Assembly (NCBI GenBank): GCA_028583605.1 | Contig: CM053332.1 | Location: forward strand, 10,218,442-10,282,441 | Origin: Dastarcus helophoroides | Taxonomy: Eukaryota; Arthropoda; Insecta; Coleoptera; Bothrideridae | Direction of reading: 5' to 3' | Length of the DNA: 64,000 nt | Shown here: one piece after another, positions 24,431 through 34,823 of the stretch | Numbering within the stretch: position 1 is the first letter of the stretch | Layout: each line of letters opens with the position of its first letter | Position numbers and translations under genes: made by a program | The notes under the pieces: model-generated | The model's database searches: none | Told to the model about the DNA's origin: nothing | Seen by the model: only the letters and a program-made list of their open reading frames with translations

Positions 24431-26186
24431 TTGATGGAACGGACTGGTCCTTGGTTATCTTCAAAAATTGAAACACAGAACTTGTCCCCTGAAACCAAGA
24501 AAAATTAAAAAACACAACAAAGGTTGCTCTAACGCGTTTCGACAGCCAAGCTGTCATCTTCAGAGAGAAACTAATATCTAATCTTAAAATTTACCCTTAT
24601 ATACTAAGAATATTCACTTCGTGCGTGATCGGCCGCACCCGAACGCGCATCCAATCATACACGTCGTTGTGTTACAATTTCTTATCTATCAACCTTAACT
24701 ATTTTTAACAGGGATGAATGGCCTAAAGGTCCAGCGCAACCATTCATAAGGTTGTTTCCAGCCTTATGGATGGCTAAGCTCTCACATGCATTTAACATAT
24801 AATTCTTATTAACTACTCTTAACAATTTAATATCATTATCTATCCTATGATCTAATTCAAAAGCATGTCGAGCCACACTTGACTTCTCAGTTCTTCCGTA
24901 CCTCAAATGAGCCAAATGTTCTTTGAGTCGGATTTTAAGAGATCGTCTAGTTTGTCCAACATACTTTTGAGGACAATCCCTACATGAAATTTGGTAAATA
25001 CCAGACTTATCTGTTTGCTCTACTTTATCCTTTAAACTACCTAAAAGCGAATTTAATTTTCCATTAGAAGTATAAATAACCCGAAAACCCTGATTTCGTA
25101 AAATTCCACCCAAACCCTGCGTGAGCGAGGGTTCAAATGGAAGTGAGACGAATTTAAAGTTTCTGTTTTCATCAGCTCGGAAAGTTGTAGTATTCACCAA
25201 TTCACATTTAAATTTTTTCTTATTAATAATTTTATAAATAATATTTGGATCGAATCCATTAACTTCAGCTATATGTTTTATTGTCTTTAACTCCTTTCTG
25301 AATCTTTCCCTACTAAGAGGAAGACTCAGAAGGCGATGGGCAAGGAAGTTGAAGCTTGCCATTTTGTGCTGTATGCAATGGTTAGAATCGGAAGTTATAT
25401 AGCGGAAGGTACTGGAATCTTTCCTATATACATCAAATTCTAATCTATTTTTATTCCTAATAACTAAAATGTCTAAAAATGGTAAAGCGGCTTCTTTCTC
25501 TAATTCTACAGTGAATTTAACTGTTGGAAAACGTGAATTTAAAACATCAATGAAATTATCTAAATTTTGATTTTTTGTGTCAAAAATAGCAAAAATATCA
25601 TCTACATATCTAATCCATACCCTAGGAAACAAACTACATTCATTTTTAAGACGACTTTCAAAAACACCCATGAAGAGCTCAGCCATGAAAGGTGACAAAG
25701 GATTTCCCATGGCTGCTCCCTCAAGTTGTTCATAAAATTCGTTATTAATTTGGAAATAATTTTGATCCATACATATTTTCGTTAATGAAATATATTCGTC
25801 AATAATTTTGCCTGAAAGGTTATTAGATTCCAACAGATCTCGAAGGTATAATAAAGTTTGAGGTATGGGTACACTGGGAAAGAGGGAAGAAACATCAAAA
25901 GAAACCAGCATTTCACCTTCCAACAACTCTTCATTCTGAATTTTCTGTACAAACTCTTGGGAATTTTTGACTGACAAACCGAGTTGCTGGAATTCTAATT
26001 TGCTGAATTCTTTTACTAGCCATTTTGATAAATTATAGGTCGGTGCTCCAATAGCTGACACAATTGGTCTCACCGCCTTTCCAGGTTTATGTATTTTATA
26101 TTGTCTCCCAAAAATACATACGTTAGAGCAACCTTTGTTGTGTTTTTTAATTTTTCTTGGTTTCAGGGGACAAGTTCTGTGTTTCA
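24430..26186 (-). mobile_element. Penelope-like element A, 5'-truncated, with 11-bp target duplication
   Basis: ATTCATTTAAA occurs at both edges (24419-24429 and 26187-26197). Between them, on the minus strand, lie an RT plus GIY-YIG ORF and a 3' terminal segment (24430-24600). The upstream edge (about 26127-26186) carries part of that terminal segment in inverted orientation ('gcaacctttgttgtgtttt', 'ggtttcaggggacaag'). Inverted terminal pieces at the 5' junction and variable-length duplications are characteristic of Penelope-like elements. Confidence 0.9.
24527..24567 (-). ncRNA. Hammerhead-ribozyme-like motif of Penelope-A (minimal, palindromic stem III)
   Basis: On the minus strand: CUCU, core CUGAAGA, stem II GACAGC-loop-GCUGUC, GAAA, then the palindrome CGCG, UU and AGAG. 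AGAG can pair with CUCU as stem I and GACAGC/GCUGUC as stem II. The self-complementary CGCG would form stem III between two copies, as proposed for the dimeric hammerheads of Penelope-like elements. All invariant core positions of CUGANGA...GAAA...UH are present (GUU cleavage triplet). Activity is inferred only. Confidence 0.72.
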
Positions 26187-26394
26187 ATTCATTTAAAAAT
26201 TGATTTATTTTAATTTCGGTAATATTGGAATCATCTCTGAAAAGTATATTCCTGCTAATAGGATGGTTTGATCCTGCAAGTTGCAGAATTCTATTTATTT
26301 TCATTTTTAGAAAAGTCTGAAAAAACAAAAAAAAATAGGAGAATTTTTTTTTCCAAAACCGCATAAAACCGATTTCGGTGAAATTTAGAAACAT
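24682..26394 (-). CDS. Penelope-like reverse transcriptase / GIY-YIG endonuclease (chimeric start)
   Basis: A 570-codon open frame. Residues about 99-110 (KIHKPGKAVRPIV) open the RT. SFDVSSLFPSVP lies at 165-176, AAMGNPLSPFMAE at about 227-239 and the catalytic RYVDD at 262-266. The C-terminal GIY-YIG nuclease has GIYQIS at 465-470, CRDC at 471-474, YVGQTRRS at 478-485 and a later H...H pair (SVARHAFELDH). These define Penelope-like elements, which reverse transcribe at the target using the nuclease nick. Residues 1-69 lie outside the 11-bp duplications, so they are flanking DNA read in frame. Residues about 70-95 come from the inverted terminal segment. The N-terminal domain (including the KADKGN block seen in the other copy) is missing, so the copy is probably dead despite its long frame. 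Confidence 0.92.
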   Translation of the reverse strand: MFLNFTEIGFMRFWKKKFSYFFLFFQTFLKMKINRILQLAGSNHPISRNILFRDDSNITEIKINQFLNELKHRTCPLKPRKIKKHNKGCSNVCIFGRQYKIHKPGKAVRPIVSAIGAPTYNLSKWLVKEFSKLEFQQLGLSVKNSQEFVQKIQNEELLEGEMLVSFDVSSLFPSVPIPQTLLYLRDLLESNNLSGKIIDEYISLTKICMDQNYFQINNEFYEQLEGAAMGNPLSPFMAELFMGVFESRLKNECSLFPRVWIRYVDDIFAIFDTKNQNLDNFIDVLNSRFPTVKFTVELEKEAALPFLDILVIRNKNRLEFDVYRKDSSTFRYITSDSNHCIQHKMASFNFLAHRLLSLPLSRERFRKELKTIKHIAEVNGFDPNIIYKIINKKKFKCELVNTTTFRADENRNFKFVSLPFEPSLTQGLGGILRNQGFRVIYTSNGKLNSLLGSLKDKVEQTDKSGIYQISCRDCPQKYVGQTRRSLKIRLKEHLAHLRYGRTEKSSVARHAFELDHRIDNDIKLLRVVNKNYMLNACESLAIHKAGNNLMNGCAGPLGHSSLLKIVKVDR

Positions 26395-26620
26395 TGGAGA
26401 TATATAAATACTTTGCTCAAAAAAATACTAGCTCTTAATTTTAATAATAATTGTTAGAAACAGTCAATCTTTTGCGATTTTTTTTCCTTTGTGGTACGTT
26501 CTAGAACAGTTTTAAAGTTGACTTTCCTAATGTGTTTTTTGATATAAAATAATATCTCGAATCTTAAAATTGATAATGTACAAATAACAATTGATTCATT
26601 TCATTGTTTTTTATATCATT
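26285..26620. repeat. Diverged direct repeat, copy 2 (right of Penelope-A)
   Basis: Counterpart of 24105-24430. 'acgttctagaacagtttta' here matches 'acgttctagaacaattttg' there, with the surrounding order kept. After it, 26620-27430 is AT-rich with no gene I can support. Confidence 0.5.
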
Positions 26621-27606
26621 AAAACAACACAAACAAAACATGCAAAAAAGTATATGAATATTACTAAAATATGAAAGTATTTAAGAATTAATTAAAACTA
26701 TATTAGCAAAGATGTCAATAATTTATGTTAAAATATATTTTTGCATTTTAAAATCTCAATATAACATGTGCATACAATTATTTATCGATATGTTTAATAT
26801 TAATTTAATCAGAATCAATTTGCATTTTGATTCCATAATTTGCGGGTGTTTTTTATCAATAATTTCGAACAAAGGCTAAATCTCAATGTATTGCTGTTAA
26901 ATATAAACATGTTTTATTTACTCCACAGTAGTTCAAGAAAAATAGATGAAAAATCACCCCTGTTGCAAAAAAATTTAATATTACATTTTTATTTTAGAAA
27001 TATCTTCACTTACGCTTAACAAATAAGTTTATAAAGTTCCCTGCCAAGTTCGTGTAGGGAACGGCGGCTATATTTGATTTGAAGATGAAAAATTTTGTTT
27101 CTTTTCCAATATTTTGCACAATTTTGATCTAACAAAGCAAATGTTTTTAATAAAAGTCGGAGAACTTTAAATTTTCTATAAAAGAGTTATTAACCATTTT
27201 CTTTTAGAGTTGGTTGTTATTGAGAAAATGTCTTACGAAAAGCGTGCTTTCAGGTAGTCACGCTCATTTCTGCACTACCCAAAATGTACAAATTTTGACC
27301 TGTACTTTTTGAGCGATATCCTCAGAAGGCCTAATCTATTTCACCTCTTCCATTGAATTTGAGATTTTTTTGGCGGGAGGGCTGTTTTTGTTGGTCTGAA
27401 TGTTACGTTTCTGAGTTAATTATCATTCACCTTCATCATCGTTATCGTCGTTTACACATTGACGGGATCTAAATGAATAAATATTTTTTGCAAATATAGT
27501 TGGTCGATGGTGCGTATTCTATACATTTTTCACTAATTTTAGGAACAACAAAAAAAGCACAAAAGTATGTAATTTGGAGATTCTTGGTATGTTAGAGCGC
27601 TACTAA

Positions 27607-27780
27607 TTATGCAAGGAATACTACTAGATTTATTGGTGGTCTACATATGATACCGTTGAAATCTTTATACATACCACAATCCTTAAAACCTTTATAGAAG
27701 CTCTCATAATTATTCTTTTGATCACGACATGAAAGTAAATTATTAGATGAAGAACATAACATCAAGGCCAATAAAAACAT
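27607..27780 (-). CDS. Possible small secreted peptide or its first exon
   Basis: The ATG at 27780 begins MFLLALMLCSSSNNLLS, a plausible signal peptide, followed by CRDQKNNYESFYKGFKDCG. At the codons for DCG the minus strand shows GTATGT, a good donor, so this could be exon 1 of a Cys-containing secreted protein. Without splicing it ends as a 57-residue peptide at 27607. Downstream on the minus strand, acceptor-like ...TTTAG and ATGTATAG sites near 27480-27540 precede short Cys-containing frames (one ends QCVNDDNDDEGE), but I could not build a phase-consistent model. No family recognised. Confidence 0.3.
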   Translation of the reverse strand: MFLLALMLCSSSNNLLSCRDQKNNYESFYKGFKDCGMYKDFNGIICRPPINLVVFLA

Positions 27781-28017
27781 TGATGTCAATAAATTACGAA
27801 TTTAACCAAAGACGGAATAGTACATTAGACATTTTGGCAAAATTAATTAAAAAAACGCATCACATGCTATACCTTTTAGGTGATGTTGAAATCAATGCAA
27901 ATATCCAAAAGCATGACTTTTCCCAGTAACGATTAGATCTACGAAAAAATGGCAAATAACTTCTTTAAATCAAATTCTAAGCTTTCCAACTTTTATAAAA
28001 AATATTTTTTTGTTACA

Positions 28018-28099
28018 CTAAAATTGTGTTAGTTGTTGACAAAAAAACCAAAATTAGACTAAAATTGTGTAAGTTGTTGACAAAAAAAACCAAAATTTT
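28018..28099. repeat. 41-bp tandem duplication
   Basis: Two adjacent copies starting 'ctaaaattgtgt' at 28018 and 28059, each followed by 'agttgttgacaaaaaaa' and 'ccaaaatt'. The sequence around it (27930-28540) has no gene. Confidence 0.8.
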
Positions 28100-28545
28100 C
28101 CATTTTAAGACAATATGATGGCCAATCCGCACATGATCTTGGTAGGTCTGTACTTATTTGTTAAATCGAAGTAAAGATATTTCTAAAAAAGTTTAGGATT
28201 TAGTTATTTTGCAATAAATATGCATTTTTCCTGGGCTATAGGAGCAATCCATATTTAGAGCCGCAACAGTTTGTTAAATCGAATCTCTAAAAAATCGAAG
28301 ATAAACAAAATTGTAATATTAGTATTTTTGATGACTAAGTAAACGTTTTTAAAAAGGAATGTTCTAAAATATTTTTTGATGCCTAAAAAAAAACGTCGTG
28401 CGTCAAAGTATTGTTGACGACTAAAAAAACCACGTTCCACGTTCCATTGATACCACTGATCTCTGCGGGGGTATCCGTTGCAGCTGCTGCTGAACAGTAA
28501 GTATCACAATATTGAAAAATCAATAAGAAGTATACTTGAATTCTT

Positions 28546-28690
28546 GTAGAACGGACTGGCCGTTGGTTATCTTTAAAAATTGATACACAAATCTTGCTCC
28601 CTGAAACGAAGAAAGATTAAAAAAAAACACAACAGTGCTTCAACGCGTTTCGATAGCCAAGGTATCATCTTCAGAGAGATACTCAGTACT
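28546..28690 (-). mobile_element. Penelope-A terminal-repeat fragment with a hammerhead-like motif
   Basis: Contains the Penelope-A terminal words 'aacggactgg', 'aaaaattgatacaca', 'ccctgaaac' and 'aacgcgtttcgatagccaag'. On the minus strand the core CUGAAGA, GAAA and the CGCG palindrome are kept. Stem II has one mismatch (GAUACC opposite GGCUAUC). The body of the element is absent. Confidence 0.8.
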
Positions 28691-28694
28691 GTAG

Positions 28695-30840
28695 AGTACA
28701 TTTTTTTAAACATTTCCAATTAAATTTTCGACTTAAAAGAAAAGATTCTTTTTAAACTTGAACTATTGAAACTTTCGACTCTTTTCAAAATTTTACCTTT
28801 TCAAAATTTCAACTTTTTTTATAGTTACGAATTTTTTGATAATTTTGGGTTTTCTCCAATATTTAAAAAATCCAGTTTATTTGAAAATGTAATTGAAAAC
28901 TCTGCAATTTATTTTAAATGTCGATATTTTTCGAAAAATCTGTCTTTTATTCACTTTCCCAAAATTATTTAAAATGTCGACCATTTTAAAAATTGAAATT
29001 TTTTTCGAAATCCCGATTTTCTTTTGAAAATTTCACTTTTTTAAAAAATTCTACTTTTTTGATAACTTTAGCTTTATTTTTTAAAAGTGGTAATGTTTTT
29101 CTTTTTAAATTTACTTTTCTTGAGAAAAATTTCGACATAATACTCGAATTTACAAACTTAATATCAAAAATTTCCATTTTAAAAATTGTGCCAAGTTTTG
29201 AAAGAAATTTCCAAAAAAAACTTGCATTTTATGTACGAAGAAATTGCCAACATTTGAATTTTAATCACAAAAAATTGGCTTCAAGCTGAAATATTTGATT
29301 TTTAAAATTTCTTTGGAACTTCAAAATTACTAGAAAAAAATTGAATTAGAACAGTAAATTGTTAATGAATTTTTTTCAACATTTTGATTCATTTTAATTT
29401 CGAAATTTTGAGACTCTTTTAGAAATGTTGTCTCTTTTTTTCAGAAATTTTAATAGTTCCCACTTTAAAAGTCGAAATTATAAGAATATTTTTGAGAATT
29501 AATTTATTTCAAAAATTTTTTTTTCTTTGATTCCGAAAATGTGATTTTTCTTTAAATGTTTACAAATAGGAAATTTCAACTTTTTCTAGAAATATGATCT
29601 ACTTTCTCTTGAAATTTTGAGTTAATTCTTTAAATTTCGATCTTTTTTTTATTGAAATTTGAATTTTAAATTCGAACTTGGGAATTTCAAGAATAAATTT
29701 AACATTTCTAGAAAAATTGTAAATTGCGATTCAAAATTTTCTTTGGTCCTACATAGAAGTAATTTTTTAGGGAAATATTAACTTGTAAAAAAAGGTTGAA
29801 ATTTACAAGATTCATTTTTTCTTGAAATTTCAATATTTTTTCCAAAGTTTTCTTATTTTTATGTAGATTTGAAGTGTATTTTCCCCAAATTTAAACCTAA
29901 TAGTTTTTAGTTTTTATCAAATTTACAAAATAAAATGAACTCTAAAATATTAAAATTTTGCTAAAAAGCTTTTAAACTTCCAAAACAAATTAGAGAGAAA
30001 TCAAAATTTCTATAAGAAAAAATATTTGGAAATAAACACAAATCACAAAGTAAAATTTTTTAGAGAAAAAAACGAAATTTGAAAAAAAAAAATGATATAT
30101 CTTTACAAAAAAGTCAATTTTTTTTGTTTTTCCCAAAATGTTTAAAATTTTTATAGAGCTTTCAGAGCTTTTTTCAAACATTTTTTGTCAAAACTACAAA
30201 ATAAAATAAACTTTAAATTGTCAAAGTGTCATGAAAAAACTTGACATTTTTAAAGCAAATTAGAGGAACACAAAGAAAAATCTGGAGAAGTTGGAATTTC
30301 TAGAAGAAATTTTAAAAATAACACTTTCAGGAAAAATGGAAATTTCGAGAAAATTTCTTTTTATAAAATATTTGGGAAAAATGGAAACTTTGCAGAAAAA
30401 ATCAAAATTTCCTAAAAAAATTGGAATATCTAAGAAAACTCAAAATTTTTATAAAAAATGGGATTTCAGGTAAAAATTCGAAGATACCGTATTAACCTAT
30501 TTTTTAGAAAAATAGTAAAATGCGAGTTGGATTTAAATTTTTTTTGAAATTGTAATTATGTTCTCAAAATGTTGACATTTTCAAAGAAATTTGAGTTTTT
30601 TTCTTAACATTTTAATTCCTGCTCGAAATATTTATTTCTTCCTCAATACTTTTACAAAAATTAGTTTTTAAAAATGTGATTTAGATCAAAACTAAAAATA
30701 AAATAGGTTTTTAAATGTCGTAACGTCGTGAAAGACACCTAAATTTTCTATAAAAAGGAATCAGAGAAAATTTAAAATTTCTACAAAAAATTGTCTAATG
30801 AAAAGTGTTCAGAAAATTTTGAGAAAAAAAAAACTCGTAA
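28695..30840. repeat. Quasi-periodic array (block 5), T-rich then A-rich
   Basis: T-rich words predominate to about 29900, then the complement ('aaaaattt', 'tggaaatttc', 'agaaaaat') to 30840. The frames here translate to Phe/Lys/Asn low complexity. A GC-richer scrap at 30840-30900 follows, then 30900-31185 shows nothing recognisable. Confidence 0.75.
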
Positions 30841-31188
30841 GCGAAATTGGGGGTGCAGCAGTTTCACAGTGCCTATACGCCAGCCGCCAATGTGGCCAAA
30901 CAATTTTTAATGGTAGGAAGAGATAGGGCACATATCATTTAACTAAAACTTACAAAACAGTAATATTCAAAAGCAACAGAACACCAAAAATGTACAAACA
31001 TTAAAAAAAAAATAATTGATCGATATTAACCGACACAAAAATTATTTAATAAAATTAATTTTCTCATAAATTGCAAATGGAATTATTAGCGCACTTTGTA
31101 TTATACATATAGGATGCACATTTTACGCAAGTCATTATTGCCCACCTTTACCAACTTCTTCACATATCATTCAGGGCAATTTTAATTA

Positions 31189-31327
31189 CTAAAGCACTGA
31201 ACTAAACACTGTGGCTTGTGATTAAGTCCAAAGAAGGTTTCACCCCTTTACCACTTCGGCAATTAAATAAATAATTACACGATACGTATTTCGCCAGCAG
31301 GACTGGCATTTGCAAGCGTACTAATAT
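31189..31327 (-). mobile_element. Penelope-B terminal-repeat fragment
   Basis: Starts 'ctaaagcactgaactaaaca' and runs through 'aagtccaaagaaggtttcac', 'cggcaattaaataaataatt', 'cgatacgtatttcgccagca' to 'tgcaagcg'. The same segment flanks the near-complete copy at 60770-63534. Beyond it (31330-31990) I see no gene. A 66-codon frame there is unrecognised. Confidence 0.85.
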
Positions 31328-32009
31328 AAAATAAAAAAAATTAATATTCTAAAGATGTTATAAAATTTTTATATTCTTGTCATGAGACAAGTGTTGTTTT
31401 TTATCTATATTAAATAGAAACATCTAAATAAACTTAGTTTCAATAATTATGGTTTGAAGCAATATCCATCGGTTATTATCTATCATTAACAGAAAATACA
31501 TAAAGTTGTTGCATCTTTTAATGTGTGAAGCTATATTAGAGTTCAGGGATTAGTTTTATAAAAAAAATGCTGTAAGTTAATTCTACTTCATGTTCCTAGA
31601 TTTAGGCATGCATAAATTGCAGTTTATTTATCGATTTCCTTTGTAAAAAATGTCCGCCAAATACAAATAACTATTTACCAGGGAGACGTGTAATGTTATA
31701 GTCAATTTTAGCGACATATTATTACATGTGATATACCAAGAACTATCTTTGCAACAAAGATTGACTATTGGCGGTTTATTTGAAAATGAATTTGTCTGGT
31801 CGAATTTATCCTCCTGACCGATATTCCCCGACGTTCCAATACATACATAATATGAATGAATTAAAGTTGATAATTTACATCCTCACCAAAATACTTTTGT
31901 TGATTCTTGTCCAATGTTATGGCAACAATTGGAAAAAAATGCTTACTTTGTTATTTCTACTAATGTAGTTTACAATAAATAATAAACAACAGCAACAACA
32001 ATATTTTAT

Positions 32010-32235
32010 TTCAATGGAACGGACTTGTCCTTGGTTTCTTCAAAAATTGATACACAAATTTTGTCCCCTGAAACCAACCAACCGATAGCCAAGCTATCAT
32101 CTTCAGAGAGATCCTGTTAGTGTTGGTATCTCTAGTTTGGCTATCGAAACACGTTAGAACAACTTTTATTGTATTTTTTAATCATTTTTGGTTACAGGGG
32201 ACAAGATTTGTATATCAATTTTTGAATATTTTATT
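32010..32235. mobile_element. Two Penelope-A terminal segments in inverted arrangement
   Basis: The left half (32010-32112) is in the same orientation as 24430-24570. The right half (about 32130-32235) is its reverse: 'ctctagtttggctatcgaaa', 'cacgttagaacaac', 'ggggacaag', 'tatcaatttttgaa'. Together they form a hairpin-like palindrome with two partial hammerhead cores and no ORF between. It resembles the inverted-terminus junctions Penelope elements leave. The following 32240-32780 has no gene. Confidence 0.8.
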
Positions 32236-32789
32236 TAATTTATCCGGCGCTTTTATTTTAATTAATAAATAGGTTAATTTTTACAAAGGTTTCCGACAAA
32301 AGATTCAAGAAATTTATATTTATTAATTCAGCCCCTAGTAAGAAAAATTTAAATTCAGGATAACTTCCCAGAATACCATTAGTTGGAAAAGTTTTCAAAC
32401 AAAGCTATTTATTTTCGTAAAAACAGTTTAATATTTAAAGAAGGTAAATGACTTAAATATTTATTAATAAAATATTTACAGGTTATTTTAATAAGCAACA
32501 TTGGATAAGTAATAGCATAAATTATTGTAATAAATATCAACCTAAATACGATCAGGTTGAGCTATATCAGCATCCGCATGCCAAAGTGAAAATAGCACTT
32601 TGCCGTTCGTTGTGGAACAACGGAAAAGCGCCGGAATTTCGCGCCTCTAAAAATCTAGACAAGAAAATCTTTTTTACAAAAAAAAAAACGTACATGGCCG
32701 TCCAAAATACCTTTGATGACTAAAAAAAGCATGTTGTGGTAACCCAAAATACTTTTAAGAGGTATTTCGTGTATTTGTGTTTTTCGTTT

Positions 32790-33985
32790 TGATATTAATC
32801 TCAAAATTTCAGTTTTCATGTTGATATTACGAGATTTTGGATGTCTACATTCAAAATTCGACTTTTTATTTAAAAAGTGACTTTAAATCCAAAATGTAGA
32901 CTTTTTCGTAATCTCATTTTTTTCTTTTAATATTTGAGATCAATCTCAAAATTTCATGTTTTAAACTCAAAATTGCAATTTTGGTTTAAAATTTGGATCT
33001 TGAACCCGAAAATTTGACATACTCTAGAACTTCGGTTTTAAACTCGAAATTTCAAAAAACGTTTTTTTTAGGAATTTCAGAAACAAAATCGAAAGTTTAA
33101 AATGACGTCCAAAAATTCGACTTTAGAAGGTAAACGTTGTAGTAAAGAATTAAAATTTAAAATCTTAAAATCAGAATTTAAGAAAAAAAATATCCTAATT
33201 ACTAGATTCAATTTAAAATGTTGATTTTCCACGAGTTTAGATTTTTTTTCGAAATATTTCTATCAAAATTTTAAAGTTTCTCCAGAAGTTTCTATTTTTT
33301 CCCGAAATTTCAGTAATATGTTCACTTTACTACCGCAGTTTGAGGAACAAAATCAAAAATTGGAGTATAACTTAAAAAAAAACCTTTTTGAGGTCGAAAT
33401 TATGGCTAAAACATTAAACATTTACACTAAATCTTTGTAGAAATCCAAAAAAAAGACAATGTCCAAAAATATTCTGATTTTTAGTGTTTTCTTGAAATTA
33501 TCATTTTTAATTCCGACTTTTTCCCGAAGTCTAAAAATTGAATTTTTGAATTGAAATGTCTTAGGGGAATTAAAAATTTTAAATTCTGATTTTAAAAATG
33601 GGGCAGAAATTCAAGAAACAAAAACACTAAACTATGTTAAAAAATTAATTTTACGAGTTTTTTCAAAATATCAATTTTTTGCTTATATTTCCAGTTAAAC
33701 TTTATAATATTTATAAAATTTAAAAATATCGATTTATTAAATTTCGATATTTTCCCAAAAATTAGATTTTCTACCTCCAAATTTTGACTTTATTTTCGAA
33801 AAACTCGACTTAAAGTCTAAAAAATTTAAACAAAAATTGAAAATTTGATGTAAAATTTTTTGATCATAAAAACTAACAATTTTAGAAAATTTATTTTTTG
33901 AAAATATGATTTAGCGCAAATTTTTTTCTGAAATTCTCCAGTCTAAACTAAAATTGTTTAAATTTAGAAATTTCCTTAAAAATTA
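32790..33985. repeat. Quasi-periodic array, mixed polarity (block 6)
   Basis: Array words of both polarities ('aaaatttcagtt', 'aattcgactt', 'gaaattcaagaa'), interrupted by the LTR at 33989-34329 and resuming weakly at 34330-34800. Confidence 0.65.
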
Positions 33986-33988
33986 TAA

Positions 33989-34329
33989 TGTTACGCGTTA
34001 TCGGCTCGAATGATATACACTTGGTGAATATAACCACTTTATTTCCAACTAATTGCGGAACATAAAAATTTTAATTCACTAGCACGGTTTAATTAACTGA
34101 CTTATCCATTGACTTCTAACTAACTTGACTAAGTACCTCACTCTGAGGGAAAAGCGACCCCCTTTATAGGTCCCTGTTCGGGTTCCAGAAGAATGCAGCA
34201 GATAAGGCTTATCGTTTGCCGAAATTTCTGGAGCGCTCATCTGCCGTTTGATTTATTATCGCGGCCGCTTTCCCTTATCAATTTTTTTAGAAAATGCCCA
34301 ACTAAACTTTATAATTACTTTTTGTTACA
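33989..34329 (-). mobile_element. Second solo LTR, related to 12722-13062, opposite orientation
   Basis: On the minus strand it ends CGATAACGCGTAACA (plus-strand start at 33989) and shares the internal block 'agaaatttcggcaaacgata' plus 'agccttatctgct' with the 12.7 kb LTR. The minus-strand start is taken as TGTAACAAAAAG at 34329. The flanks ATAA/ATAT match only 3 of 4, so the right edge is uncertain. The 71-codon frame over it (34193-34408) is not a gene. Confidence 0.7.
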
Positions 34330-34823
34330 ATATTATTATAATTGTATATTTTTCTTCGAATTTTATTTTAATTATAAAATTTCGATTTGTTTGCCGTTTT
34401 TTTTTTGAATATTTTGACATGTAAGATTTTGGCTTTATAAATTCAAATTAACTGGAACCAAATCGACAGTTTGCATTTAAATTTAAAGTTCAAAATTTTG
34501 AATTTACGATTTCCAATTTCGGAAAAATATTAAAATTTATAAAACGCAGTCGATGTTTATTATTTTTTTTAATTTGAATATTTTTTTGAAAAGTTTTATT
34601 TTTTTTAACTGAAATATTTTTTTCTTCTTTTAGTTTTAACTAAAACACTGAATTCAAGAAAAATCGAAATTTCTGGATTTAAATATCGATAAAAAGTTCG
34701 AAATTTGAATCGAAATTTTTAAAGATTTTGGTTAATGGACTCGAAAATTAAACTCACAATTGTAATATTTTGTTACAATTTATCCACTTTTAGGCGTCAA
34801 TTTCTCAATAATCTATACTAATA

